In this document: positions 7,739 to 14,950 of the stretch, piece by piece | Position numbering within the stretch: position 1 is the first letter of the stretch | Layout of the letters: each line of letters opens with the position of its first letter | Assembly (NCBI GenBank): GCA_022449705.1 | Contig: JAKURS010000005.1 | Span: 1-25,158, forward strand | Origin: Candidatus Poseidoniia archaeon | GTDB taxonomy: Archaea; Thermoplasmatota; Poseidoniia; MGIII; CG-Epi1 | Reading direction: 5' to 3' | DNA: 25,158 nucleotides | Notes under the pieces: generated by a model | The model's database searches: none | What the model was told of the DNA's origin: nothing | What the model saw: only the letters and a program-made list of their open reading frames with translations | Translations under genes and position numbers: made by a program

Positions 7739-7749
7739 AGTATAAAAAT
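7739..7749 (-). promoter_or_regulatory. TATA box for the DUF5679 gene
   Basis: On the minus strand this reads ATTTTTATACT, centred about 25 nt before the ATG at 7719, indicating a leaderless transcript. The rest of the 167-base gap to the DUF63 gene holds only an imperfect repeat of GGGCTTTAGC. Confidence 0.65.
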
Positions 7750-7779
7750 CGATTCCCTCGACGAAAAAACCGGTTTTCA

Positions 7780-7843
7780 GGGCTTTAGCAGCGCATTGAC
7801 TTTCCCGGCGAGCACGTTGTCGTGGTTGAGGGGCTTTAGCGGC
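7780..7843. repeat. Imperfect direct repeat GGGCTTTAGCRGC
   Basis: GGGCTTTAGCAGCG begins at 7780 and GGGCTTTAGCGGCTG at 7831, 51 bases apart, in the divergent gap between the DUF5679 and DUF63 genes. Two copies upstream of the DUF63 start could be a regulator site, but two short matches in a GC-rich region may be chance. Confidence 0.35.
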
Positions 7844-7886
7844 TGCGTCGCCCGATACCCCTAAAACTGGGCGGCAGTGGCGCTGC

Positions 7887-9104
7887 GTGGACCGGCGCAT
7901 CATGCTGGCCGTAGCGGCAATCTTGGGCGCATCGCTGCTCCTGCCTGTCGGGAGGCAGTTCTGGCTCGACTATTTCGTCGCTCCTATCGTGGCCGACGCC
8001 ACCGGCACCACCGGTGCGCGCTACAACCTCTACAATACCGTGGCTTACGGTGCGCTCTTCTACCTCGGCTTCCTCGGCGTTGAGCGGAAACTGCGCGAGC
8101 TGGATATAGCGGTCAACGGGCGCTTCCTGCTGGCGGCGACGCCACTGGTGCTGCTAGGCGGCGCGGCGCGCGCGCTTGAGGACGCCGGCCTCTTCGCGCC
8201 GCCGGTGCAGTATCTCTTCATCTCACCCATCATCTACCTGCTGCTAGGTGCCGGCGCCTTCCTGTTGCTGTGGGGGGGTGCCGCGCTGCGCGATTCTACG
8301 CTGCCGCCACTGCCGGCCGGGCTGGCGCTGGTCGCGTTGGCCGTTGGCGGCTACGGTGCCTGGTGGCTCTTCGCGCCGCCGGGCTGGGTGCATCCGGCCG
8401 CTTGGGCATTGCTGGTGCTCGCCATCACCGCGGCGGTAACGGAGTTCCGTGGCAGCCGCCCACTGCGCGACCCGGTCGAGCTGTTCGGCCTGGGCAGCGG
8501 GCTGGCACTGCTACTGGTGCTGCTGCAGCTGGCGCAGTTCGACGCCCCGCACGGCGAGGTGCTGTTCGAAGTGCCATTGCTCGCGCTGGGGCTGACGCTT
8601 GCTGTCTCGGGCGTGGCGTGGCTCAAGGCCGAGCGCGGCGTGCCGCATCCCGGCTTCGTGCTCTGCACCCTTTTTCTGGGCTGGTTGGCGCTGGCGGCGG
8701 GCGGCGGCCACGCCTTTTGGCTGGTGCTGGCGGCGTTCGGCTGCCTTGGGGCAGCACTGCGCTTCCCGCTGCGCAAGCTGCGCGCGCTACAGGCGGTGCA
8801 GCGACCGGAATACCTAGCGCTTTACTTCGCACACTTCCTGGATGGATCGGCGACCTGGCTTGGCATCGACCGCTACGGCTATGTTGAGAAACATGTGCTG
8901 CCGTCGGGTGCCATCGATTACTTTGGGACTGCGGCGGTGATGCTGCCGCTCAAGTTCGCGGTCGTGAGCGCGGTCATCTGGGCGCTCGAGGCGGAGCGCG
9001 AAGAGATTGACCGCCACATGCGCTACCTGCTGCTGCTGTTTCTGATGACGCTGGGGCTGGCGCCCGGGACACGCGATATTCTGCGGCTGGCGCTGGGCAC
9101 ATGA
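7887..9104 (+). CDS. DUF63-family polytopic membrane protein
   Basis: The 405-residue protein is strongly hydrophobic with roughly ten membrane segments. The first half contains LLAATPLVLLGGAARALEDAGLF, with the LGG-R-LEDA signature of the archaeal DUF63 family. The second half contains YFAHFLDGSATWLGIDRYGYVEKHVLPS and MLPLKFAVV, matching the family's AHxxDxxAT...YGYxExHVLP block. The polar residues (His, Asp, Glu) within membrane segments suggest an active or transport site. DUF63 has been linked by fold comparison to rhomboid-like membrane proteins, but no activity is established. The start is GTG at 7887; ATG at 7902 would trim five residues before the first membrane segment. The central part is long and very Leu/Ala-rich. 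It is followed by the ACT gene with its own promoter. Confidence 0.85.
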   Translation: MDRRIMLAVAAILGASLLLPVGRQFWLDYFVAPIVADATGTTGARYNLYNTVAYGALFYLGFLGVERKLRELDIAVNGRFLLAATPLVLLGGAARALEDAGLFAPPVQYLFISPIIYLLLGAGAFLLLWGGAALRDSTLPPLPAGLALVALAVGGYGAWWLFAPPGWVHPAAWALLVLAITAAVTEFRGSRPLRDPVELFGLGSGLALLLVLLQLAQFDAPHGEVLFEVPLLALGLTLAVSGVAWLKAERGVPHPGFVLCTLFLGWLALAAGGGHAFWLVLAAFGCLGAALRFPLRKLRALQAVQRPEYLALYFAHFLDGSATWLGIDRYGYVEKHVLPSGAIDYFGTAAVMLPLKFAVVSAVIWALEAEREEIDRHMRYLLLLFLMTLGLAPGTRDILRLALGT

Positions 9105-9120
9105 ATTGGCGGCCGCCAAA

Positions 9121-9130
9121 AATTATATAA
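9121..9130 (+). promoter_or_regulatory. TATA box for the ACT-domain gene
   Basis: AATTATATAA lies about 50 nt before the chosen ATG at 9178, giving a predicted transcript start near 9150-9155. This shows that the in-frame codons upstream of 9150 are not the true start. Confidence 0.65.
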
Positions 9131-9177
9131 ATTGTGTGGCTGCCTTTGATGACCTGACCACAACGGGATGTGTAATA

Positions 9178-9561
9178 ATGGGCATGGAACGACAGATATC
9201 GGTAATGTTGAAGAACAGCCCCGGCCAGCTGGCCGCCGTAGGCAATGCGTTGACTGACGCCGGCGTGAACATCATCGCGCTCTCGGTCGTCGACGCCAGC
9301 GACCACGCCGTGATGCGGCTGGTGACAAGCGACTGGGCGGCGACCCGTAAGGCGCTCGAGGGGCTGGGTCACAGCACCGTCATGAACAAGGTGCTGGCTA
9401 TCGAGCTCTCGCACCAAAAGGGCGCGCTGGCAGCGGCGTCCGCAAAACTGGCGAGCGCAGGTATCAACATACACTACATTTACGGCTCCGCCGCGGGTCG
9501 CAAGTCGGTTCTGGTGGCACACGTCTCGAACCTCAAGGCTGCGCAGAAAGCACTCGGCTGA
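9178..9561 (+). CDS. Tandem ACT-domain protein, probable amino-acid-binding regulator
   Basis: The 127-residue protein has two consecutive ACT modules. The first starts RQISVMLKNSPGQLAAVGNALTDAGVNIIAL; the second starts VLAIELSHQKGALAAASAKLASAGINIHYIY. Each shows the ACT pattern of a beta strand, a GxL helix and a G-x-N-I strand. Stand-alone tandem ACT proteins usually bind amino acids and regulate biosynthesis or transport. There is no fused catalytic or DNA-binding domain. The start is ATG at 9178 or 9184; an in-frame extension back to 9106 runs across the TATA box and is rejected. The target is unknown. It is followed by a gene with its own promoter. Confidence 0.85.
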   Translation: MGMERQISVMLKNSPGQLAAVGNALTDAGVNIIALSVVDASDHAVMRLVTSDWAATRKALEGLGHSTVMNKVLAIELSHQKGALAAASAKLASAGINIHYIYGSAAGRKSVLVAHVSNLKAAQKALG

Positions 9562-9567
9562 GGGAAC

Positions 9568-9575
9568 CTTTAAAG
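9568..9575 (+). promoter_or_regulatory. TATA box for the secreted CARDB protein
   Basis: CTTTAAAG is centred about 28 nt before the ATG at 9600, giving a leaderless transcript. It overlaps the end of the ACT gene by seven bases or fewer, so the two genes are probably transcribed separately. Confidence 0.6.
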
Positions 9576-9599
9576 GAGCGGTTCAGGTCGCAAAGCCAC

Positions 9600-11108
9600 A
9601 TGCGTGCGCTTGCGGCTCTCACGACTATCCTGCTCCTGCTGTCGCTGCTGCCTAGCGACACGGTGCGCGCCGCCGAGCCGGACTACGGCAGCGGCGAGTT
9701 CCACGAGCTCAACCTATACTTCTACGGCGACCTAGATGACGGCAGCGGCAGTTTCAACACTACCGCGCCAGCAAGCGACAGCGACACCGAGAGCGACTGC
9801 CCGCAAGACGGAAACCGGCTTGGGGCACCACCTGGAAACAGCCGGCAGTGGGAGGATGTTGGCAGCTGGTACAGCCCCGAGCTGGTGACTAACGTCACCG
9901 TACGCGGTGAGGTCCCTTTCGAAATATGGGCGAAAGCCACCTCCGGCTCGGTCAAGGATGTGCAGTTCCGGGTTACCCTGGCAGTACCTGGTGCCGGTTT
10001 CCTGCAGAGCGATACCGAGGCGCGTACTGTTAATGACAATGCCACTCACTTCTCAACCAGTTTCTCGCTCGACGGCGAGTTCCAGCTCGACCGCAACCAG
10101 ACCATCCGGGTCGATCTGGAATACTCTGGCGGTGATGACTTTGTCATCACAGACCCCTTCGGCTCTCAGGATGACAACCAGATTGTAGTACTTACCTCCA
10201 GTTACAACCACTCGGCCGGCATCGCAATGGAGATTGACCACTTCCGGAGCGAGTTCCCTAGAATTGAGGTAGACCACTCTCGCAGTGTAGTGAAAGTGGA
10301 AACTTGGTTGCTCTCTGCCTTTGGCAACGATGACCTGCAGTCCGGAACTTGGGAGCTGGAAGTCGGAGGTGTTAGCACAGGGACTTCCGCCACGGTTGGT
10401 GATGGTATCTTGCTGGATGATGACGGAGAAGGCTTGCGCGTGGGGTGGGAGTGGGCCTACGGCGCCAGCGGCGCACCGAGCGATACTTACCTACTGACAG
10501 CTAGCTGCGGCGACATCCAGGGCAACCAGTGGGAGAGCACTGGCGATGAGAAGCTGCACTTGGTGGTGCAGCAGCATCAGCTGGACAACATCCTCAGTTG
10601 GGAGGATGTGGCGGTGAATGGCCTGGTCAACTCCAGCAGCGTCGTTGAAGGCAGCGATTTCACCCTTACCGTACTGGCGCGCACTAGCGGCGACGCTGCC
10701 ATCAATGGTTACCCGCTCACCGTGGATGTCTACTACAGTTTCGAGGGCGGCGAGTTCATCCTGCTGGAGGATGACTTTGCCTGGCTCTCGCCTGGCCAGA
10801 GCGAGGAGTTCACCTTCACGTTCAACTTCGACCGGGCCGGCAGTTACATGCTGCGCGTGGTGCTGGACGATGGCGACCACGCCGTCGAGACCGACGAAAC
10901 CAACAACGTAATTGAATACTCGCTCACGGTCGGGCAGGAACTGGAGCAATCGCTGACCGGCGACTGGCTCGACCGCCTCAGGGAGGAGGACACCCTGACA
11001 CTCGGCATCGCTGGCTTTGCCGTGCTGGTTATCCTGGGGGTCTTGATGGCACTGCGCCGCTCCTCCCGGGGCGACGATATGGAATGGGACGATGACGACG
11101 AATTCTGA
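9600..11108 (+). CDS. Secreted, membrane-anchored CARDB-domain surface protein
   Basis: The 502-residue protein begins with a Sec-type signal peptide (MRAL, then a Leu-rich core, with a cleavage site near VRAAEP). The extracellular part is acidic, rich in Ser, Asp and Gly, and predicted mostly beta. From about residue 335 to 445 it resembles a CARDB (cell-adhesion-related, Ig-like) domain: VEGSDFTLTVLARTSGDAAI, SPGQSEEFTFTFNF, then VVLDDGDHAVETDETNN, the typical VDxxxxVxExdEtNN ending. A single C-terminal helix (LGIAGFAVLVILGVLMAL) and RRSSRGDD plus an acidic tail anchor it with the tail inside. It is likely a surface or cell-wall-associated protein. N-terminal ~330 residues are not recognised. 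The next ATG lies inside its last codons. Confidence 0.85.
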   Translation: MRALAALTTILLLLSLLPSDTVRAAEPDYGSGEFHELNLYFYGDLDDGSGSFNTTAPASDSDTESDCPQDGNRLGAPPGNSRQWEDVGSWYSPELVTNVTVRGEVPFEIWAKATSGSVKDVQFRVTLAVPGAGFLQSDTEARTVNDNATHFSTSFSLDGEFQLDRNQTIRVDLEYSGGDDFVITDPFGSQDDNQIVVLTSSYNHSAGIAMEIDHFRSEFPRIEVDHSRSVVKVETWLLSAFGNDDLQSGTWELEVGGVSTGTSATVGDGILLDDDGEGLRVGWEWAYGASGAPSDTYLLTASCGDIQGNQWESTGDEKLHLVVQQHQLDNILSWEDVAVNGLVNSSSVVEGSDFTLTVLARTSGDAAINGYPLTVDVYYSFEGGEFILLEDDFAWLSPGQSEEFTFTFNFDRAGSYMLRVVLDDGDHAVETDETNNVIEYSLTVGQELEQSLTGDWLDRLREEDTLTLGIAGFAVLVILGVLMALRRSSRGDDMEWDDDDEF

Positions 11109-11466
11109 CCTGCGCTACCCCCCCGCCGACGAGACGCACTACGTCTACGACAAGGAAGCCATCGGCGAAGGTGCGCGGTACGGTGAATCGACGGTCGGCA
11201 ACGTTAAGTCGCGCACTTGTCGCGGCTGCGGCCAGCAGTTCAACTGGGCCTTCAAGGTCGGCAACGCGATGACCCATTCGGTGCCGGAAGGCGTCGCGCA
11301 CGCGGTCGACAACGGCGCCAGCCGCGGTTACTGCTCCATCGAGTGCTTTATGGCGGGCGACGGTGACCTCGAGCAGGCGACCCTCGACCGCGACCGCGCC
11401 GGAATCTGGGAGTTGGCGAAGCGTAACTGGTTTGGGTTGAAGGTGCTGCGCGGGCTGGGGCGCTAG
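11092..11466 (+). CDS. Small four-Cys putative zinc protein, unknown function
   Basis: The 124-residue protein has an unrecognised N-terminus (YPPADETHYVYDKEAIGEGARY) and a four-Cys site: TCRGCG (Cys43/46) and GYCSIECF (Cys81/85), spaced like a treble-clef or zinc-ribbon finger. A basic C-terminus with ELAKRNWFGLKVLRGLGR follows. I do not recognise the family. ATG at 11092 sits inside the CARDB gene (17-nt overlap), suggesting co-translation with it. The TAG stop shares a CTAG palindrome with the convergent radA stop, so the two genes overlap by four bases. An RNA- or DNA-binding role is a guess from the zinc site and basic tail. Confidence 0.75.
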   Translation: MTTNSDLRYPPADETHYVYDKEAIGEGARYGESTVGNVKSRTCRGCGQQFNWAFKVGNAMTHSVPEGVAHAVDNGASRGYCSIECFMAGDGDLEQATLDRDRAGIWELAKRNWFGLKVLRGLGR

Positions 11467-12407
11467 TCGCGAATTCCGTCTTCCAAGATTTGTACCACTG
11501 CTTCCCCGTCCGGGAGGTGCGGCGAATCAACGAGGCGGAAGATGCGTTTGCCCGCTTTACCGCGCCGGATGTAGATCCGGAATTTCGAGGTGTGGCCGAC
11601 GATGTGGCCGCCAATTGGCCTGGTCGGGTCGCCGAAGGCGAAACCATCCGGCTTGGAGAGCACTTGGTTGGTGACTGCCACCGCGGCGTTATGCTCGTCT
11701 GCGAATCTGTTCAATGCCTCCATATGACTACTGATTTTGCCCTGTCGTTCGGCTAGCGCGCCGCGGCCGATATACTCCGATCGGAACGCGCCGGTCAGTG
11801 AGTCGACCGCCAGCAGCCGGATTGGCCGCTCCTCGGCCAGTTGCTTGACTTTATCGACCATCAGCATTTGCTGGTGTGAGTTGTAGGCGCGACCGACGTG
11901 GATGCGCGCAAGCGCTTCATCAGGGTCCAGATCAAGCGCCTTTGCCATCGAGATGATGCGCTCGGGACGGAAGGTATTCTCGGTATCGATAATCGCTGCT
12001 TCCCCATTCAGGCCCCCCTGCTCCTCCGGCAGCTGTACAGTCACTGCCAGCTGGTGGATAATCTGCGTTTTACCCGAGCCGTATTGTCCATAGAATTCGG
12101 TGATTAATTGCGTCTCGACGCCGCCGCCGAGCAGCGCGTCCAGCTCGCTGGAGCAGCTGGTCAGCTTGCCTACGGTCTGCCGTTTCTCGAGCAGTTCTGC
12201 CCCCGTCAGGATTCCGCCAATATTGACCATATCGAGTGCGGCATAGATGATCTCAGCGCACTTAGAATTACCAACACCAGCAGCCTCGCCCAGGCGCGAG
12301 GGTGTTTGAGTCGCAATCGATTCGAGGGTACGGTATCCTGCACTTCGTAGTTTTTCGCCGATGGCGGGGCCGACCCCGGGGAGGTCCTCGATGCTGGCTT
12401 CAGTCAT
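11463..12407 (-). CDS. radA: RadA recombinase (archaeal Rad51/RecA homologue)
   Basis: The 314-residue protein forms filaments on single-stranded DNA and carries out strand exchange. An N-terminal helix-hairpin-helix region (IEDLPGVGPAIGEKLRSAGY) is followed by the ATPase core with Walker A GQYGSGKTQ (about 107-115), Walker B LLAVDSL (Asp202), YIGRGALAERQGKI, and the L2-loop region TNQVLSKPDGFAFGDPTRPIGGHIVGH. The ATG at 12407 gives the typical N-terminus; a 30-codon upstream extension in the same frame is rejected because it overlaps another small ORF and looks unrelated. It is the last gene of the RPA operon. The stop overlaps the convergent small zinc-protein gene. It has no intein and is of normal length. 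Confidence 0.97.
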   Translation of the reverse strand: MTEASIEDLPGVGPAIGEKLRSAGYRTLESIATQTPSRLGEAAGVGNSKCAEIIYAALDMVNIGGILTGAELLEKRQTVGKLTSCSSELDALLGGGVETQLITEFYGQYGSGKTQIIHQLAVTVQLPEEQGGLNGEAAIIDTENTFRPERIISMAKALDLDPDEALARIHVGRAYNSHQQMLMVDKVKQLAEERPIRLLAVDSLTGAFRSEYIGRGALAERQGKISSHMEALNRFADEHNAAVAVTNQVLSKPDGFAFGDPTRPIGGHIVGHTSKFRIYIRRGKAGKRIFRLVDSPHLPDGEAVVQILEDGIRD

Positions 12408-12504
12408 CTTTGGCCATCCGTTCGCGCAGCCAGTCGAATTCATGTGGGTCTTCCCAGCGTGGCTCGAGCGACGCCAGGAACTCGCGCACTGACTCACTCA
12501 GCAT
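12400..12504 (-). CDS. 34-residue small ORF between the RPA-associated gene and radA
   Basis: A short frame starts with ATG at 12504 and encodes MLSESVREFLASLEPRW, then EDPHEFDWLRERMAKDD, then TGA. Its start overlaps the upstream stop (TGATG) and its stop lies eight bases into radA, so it exactly fills the space between two genes that would otherwise be about 100 bases apart in an otherwise overlapping operon. The protein is acidic and predicted mostly helical, with two Trp residues. No domain is recognised. It has no FxxA RadA-binding motif. It could be an adaptor of RPA or RadA, or simply a translation-coupling leader. The frame and overlaps are seen; that it is expressed is an inference. 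Confidence 0.6.
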   Translation of the reverse strand: MLSESVREFLASLEPRWEDPHEFDWLRERMAKDD

Positions 12505-13430
12505 CAGGCCACCCGGAAGCGGTTGAAAGCCGGCTGGTAGGTCAGCCCCTGGTCGTTGAGCGAATCGAGCAGCTCGTCGAGCCTCGCAGTGTCGATGCCC
12601 GCTGCGACAGCGTTGTCGCGGAGCTCGTCGTAGAGTACTCCTTCACCCTGGTTGTCCAGCGTTGTAATCAGGTTCAGCACCGCCGCCTCGGCGTCCGTGT
12701 CGCTCGCTGGCTCCTCACCAGATGATTCTTCAGCAGTGGCCGCCGCAGCAGTGGGCACTTCCATAGCCCCTGCGGTCTCGAACTCGCCGGTGAAGGGTGG
12801 TGGTTCGGCTAGGGCGGTGGTGGGCGTCTCCCCGCTCAGGTTTTTCAGGCAGTCGTAGAGCAGCCCGGCGTATGACTCGGTCGAGACCGTTTCGTACTTT
12901 TCCTGCGCCAGTGCCAGCCCTTCACGCTCGCGCGCGCCCAGCTCTGGTTCACTCGCGTCGGCTAGCGCTTGAGCGCCCTTCAGGCGGCGCATCAGTGAGT
13001 TGCATGCCTTGACCGCCCAGACCGAGACCTCCTGCTCGCTCACCTCGCGGAGGTTCTCCGGCTGGACGCTGACGAAGACAGCGTCACTGTCGTCGGGTGA
13101 GTAGGAACGGACACGCCCGACAGCAATTACGTGGCTGGGAGCCTCTATATGCGACAGCGCTGCGGCGCCTTCCGGGTTGTACTGTCCGGCGCGCAGGTAA
13201 TAGGTATCGCCGTTGGGGTCGACCATGCGTGCCAGGTAGAATGGGTCATCCTCGCTACCGCGATTCTCGACGCTGGTCAGCACCCCGCCGATGAGCACCC
13301 GCGAGAGTTTGGATCCCATTTCGGAGATGAGGTAGGTGGGTGAGTATTCGCGGTCCTCGACGTGGGTCTCGCGCGCCCGCGAGAGCTCCTGCGCCAGAAC
13401 TGGGAGCGCCGGTTCCCTGCGGCGCGCCAT
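12504..13430 (-). CDS. RPA-associated protein (COG3390-like, OB fold plus C-terminal winged helix)
   Basis: The 308-residue protein follows RPA in the operon, as the RPA-associated proteins of euryarchaea do. The N-terminal half is OB-fold-like: VLIGGVLTSVENRGSEDDPFYLARMVDPNGDTYYL, with HVIAVGRVRSYSPDDSDAVFVSVQPENL. A helix (SVWAVKACNSLMRRL) and a Pro/Ala/Glu-rich linker (about 205-245) follow. The last ~60 residues (AAVLNLITTL, VLYDELRDNAVAAGI, RLDELLDSLNDQGLTYQPAFNRFRV) look like a winged helix, as in eukaryal RPA32. It probably binds RPA and single-stranded DNA in replication and repair. ATG at 13430 overlaps the RPA stop (TAATG); an extension to 13499 in the same frame lies wholly within RPA and is rejected. 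Confidence 0.88.
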   Translation of the reverse strand: MARRREPALPVLAQELSRARETHVEDREYSPTYLISEMGSKLSRVLIGGVLTSVENRGSEDDPFYLARMVDPNGDTYYLRAGQYNPEGAAALSHIEAPSHVIAVGRVRSYSPDDSDAVFVSVQPENLREVSEQEVSVWAVKACNSLMRRLKGAQALADASEPELGAREREGLALAQEKYETVSTESYAGLLYDCLKNLSGETPTTALAEPPPFTGEFETAGAMEVPTAAAATAEESSGEEPASDTDAEAAVLNLITTLDNQGEGVLYDELRDNAVAAGIDTARLDELLDSLNDQGLTYQPAFNRFRVA

Positions 13431-14767
13431 TAGGCCTCCAGCGCCGCCAGGAATTGCCTGGCGACGGACGGCACGTCCAGGTTGTGGGCCGGTTCGCACT
13501 TGCGGGCGAAGAACATCAGCCCGTAGTCATCGGAGCGGGTGAATCCCTCGACCTTGAGCGGCTTGAGCAGCAGCGCTTGTTCCAGATCATCAGTAAGGGT
13601 TTCGGGGGTATAACTTTCGCGCACCAGTTCCAGGCACGATTCCAGGTCACGCCCCAGCACTTGCTCGGTAAGCTCGCGATTCAGGAACAGCTGTAGTGCA
13701 CCGGTACCGTCGTCAAACAGCAGCTTGGTGCGCAGGTCGGGTGTGCCCTGCTGCTTGCCGTGCACCATGCACTGGCCGCTGCGTAGCACCCGGTTGCACT
13801 CGGGGCAGCGGAAAATGAGACCGCTTCCCTCGCGTACTGCCAGCACATGGCCTTCCAGAATAGCGTCGTTGGCGCCACCCCGCTCATCGAGCGTCTCGAC
13901 CGTGTAGTGGGTTCCCCCCTCCAGCTCCTCCGCCGCTGGCAGTTCAGCCTCGCTGCGTGCTACGGCGCTGTTCTCGTTAATCTGCAGTTCGGGGATTCCG
14001 CGCCAGTCGCGCACGTAGGTGTTATCGACGGAATAGATTTCCCCGGCTTGCAGGCCGTGGTCATGCCAGGCGGTGAAGCGGCAGCTGCCGCTGGCGTCGG
14101 CCAGCGTCCCACTCCAGAGCGTCTTCGGCTCGTCCCGCACGGTCACCTCGCGTTCCTCGATGTCGAGGATGCGTACTGTAAGCGAAACAGATCCCATACC
14201 ACTGCGCAGTCCCGCCACGTCGGACGCGGTCGCGCTTCCCCGATCGCTTCCCGCTACAGGGATTTCAAGCGCTTCCAGCGCAGCGTCTTCGACTTCACGC
14301 AGGCGGCAGCGGTCGCCCAGGTTAAGGTCAACCCGGTCGTTCCAGCCCTTGGTGTAGGCATTAGCTACTTCGAGCACGGTTCCCGGCTCGAATGTGAACT
14401 CTTCGCGCCAGACGGTGTAGCGCAGTGTCGCACTGCCGTCGGTCATATCTCCCTCGAAGATGGTACGCTGTTCACCATCCTTCAGGGTGATTTCCTTCGG
14501 AAACACAGAGACGACTTTGGCGCGGAAGCTGACTGCCTGCTCGTCTGGTGCGATGTCGGCCAGCCGCTTGTGCGGACTAGCCTGTAACGCTCCCGGATTG
14601 CCGTAGTGCTTCCTGACGATGGCTTCCTTGGCGGTTGACAGATCTATGCCGTAGGCCTCCACATACTGCCGCAGTTCCTCGACAATAGTGGCGTGGTCTA
14701 ACTTGTCTTCCAGGGCCTTGGCAATGTCCTTGACATGCGGCCCAAAATCGGTTTCGTTTGCTTGCAT
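13430..14767 (-). CDS. rpa: Replication protein A, single-stranded DNA-binding protein with multiple OB folds and zinc finger
   Basis: The 445-residue protein protects single-stranded DNA in replication, repair and recombination. A helical N-terminus (to about 60) is followed by OB folds near 75-160 (VSFRAKVVSVFPKEITLKDGEQ...), 190-275 (GSVSLTVRILDIEEREVTVRDEPKTLWSG) and 300-420. The last holds an RPA70-type zinc finger, CPEC...CMVH (Cys321, Cys324, Cys333, His336). Zinc-bearing C-terminal OB folds are typical of euryarchaeal RPA. The ATG at 14767 has a strong Shine-Dalgarno AAGGAGG seven bases upstream. It leads an operon with the RPA-associated gene, the small ORF and radA. A palindrome overlaps its TATA box. 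Confidence 0.95.
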   Translation of the reverse strand: MQANETDFGPHVKDIAKALEDKLDHATIVEELRQYVEAYGIDLSTAKEAIVRKHYGNPGALQASPHKRLADIAPDEQAVSFRAKVVSVFPKEITLKDGEQRTIFEGDMTDGSATLRYTVWREEFTFEPGTVLEVANAYTKGWNDRVDLNLGDRCRLREVEDAALEALEIPVAGSDRGSATASDVAGLRSGMGSVSLTVRILDIEEREVTVRDEPKTLWSGTLADASGSCRFTAWHDHGLQAGEIYSVDNTYVRDWRGIPELQINENSAVARSEAELPAAEELEGGTHYTVETLDERGGANDAILEGHVLAVREGSGLIFRCPECNRVLRSGQCMVHGKQQGTPDLRTKLLFDDGTGALQLFLNRELTEQVLGRDLESCLELVRESYTPETLTDDLEQALLLKPLKVEGFTRSDDYGLMFFARKCEPAHNLDVPSVARQFLAALEA

Positions 14768-14773
14768 TGGAGT

Positions 14774-14781
14774 TCCTCCTT
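14774..14781 (-). promoter_or_regulatory. Strong Shine-Dalgarno site of the RPA operon
   Basis: On the minus strand CAAGGAGGAACTCCAATG places AAGGAGG seven bases before the ATG at 14767. This fixes the start of RPA and, unlike many genes here, implies a leadered mRNA. Confidence 0.7.
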
Positions 14782-14826
14782 GAGTTTCATCCCGGACTCC
14801 ATCCCAGGATAGTCACCTACCCCACT

Positions 14827-14848
14827 AGGGGTTATAAACTTAACCCCT
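14827..14848 (-). promoter_or_regulatory. TATA box of the RPA operon embedded in an 8-bp palindrome (possible operator)
   Basis: AGGGGTTA (14827-14834) and TAACCCCT (14841-14848) are perfect inverted repeats with a 6-base spacer. The minus-strand TATA-like TTTATAAC (14831-14838) overlaps the palindrome. The predicted transcript starts about 40 bases before the RPA ATG. A repressor or activator dimer binding here would control TBP access; RPA autoregulation or damage control is a guess. Confidence 0.55.
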
Positions 14849-14920
14849 TTCAAGTTAAATCACCTTTTTGGGTAATATCCTTTTGTGGTGAAAAACCGAC
14901 CTTGCAGGTGTGAGTCAAGC

Positions 14921-14928
14921 GTTATATG
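14921..14928 (+). promoter_or_regulatory. TATA-like box for the OB-fold/zinc-knuckle gene
   Basis: GTTATATG is centred about 27 nt before the ATG at 14951, consistent with a leaderless plus-strand transcript divergent from the RPA operon. Confidence 0.55.
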
Positions 14929-14950
14929 GTGAGCAGCCTCGGCGCAGCCA

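Noticed and set aside
9106..9177. Upstream start for the ACT protein
   Set aside because: The extension crosses the TATA box and lies before the predicted transcript start.
12408..12497. N-terminal extension of RadA by 30 residues
   Set aside because: The product is unlike RadA N-termini and overlaps the better-coupled small ORF; ATG 12407 gives the usual helix-hairpin-helix start.
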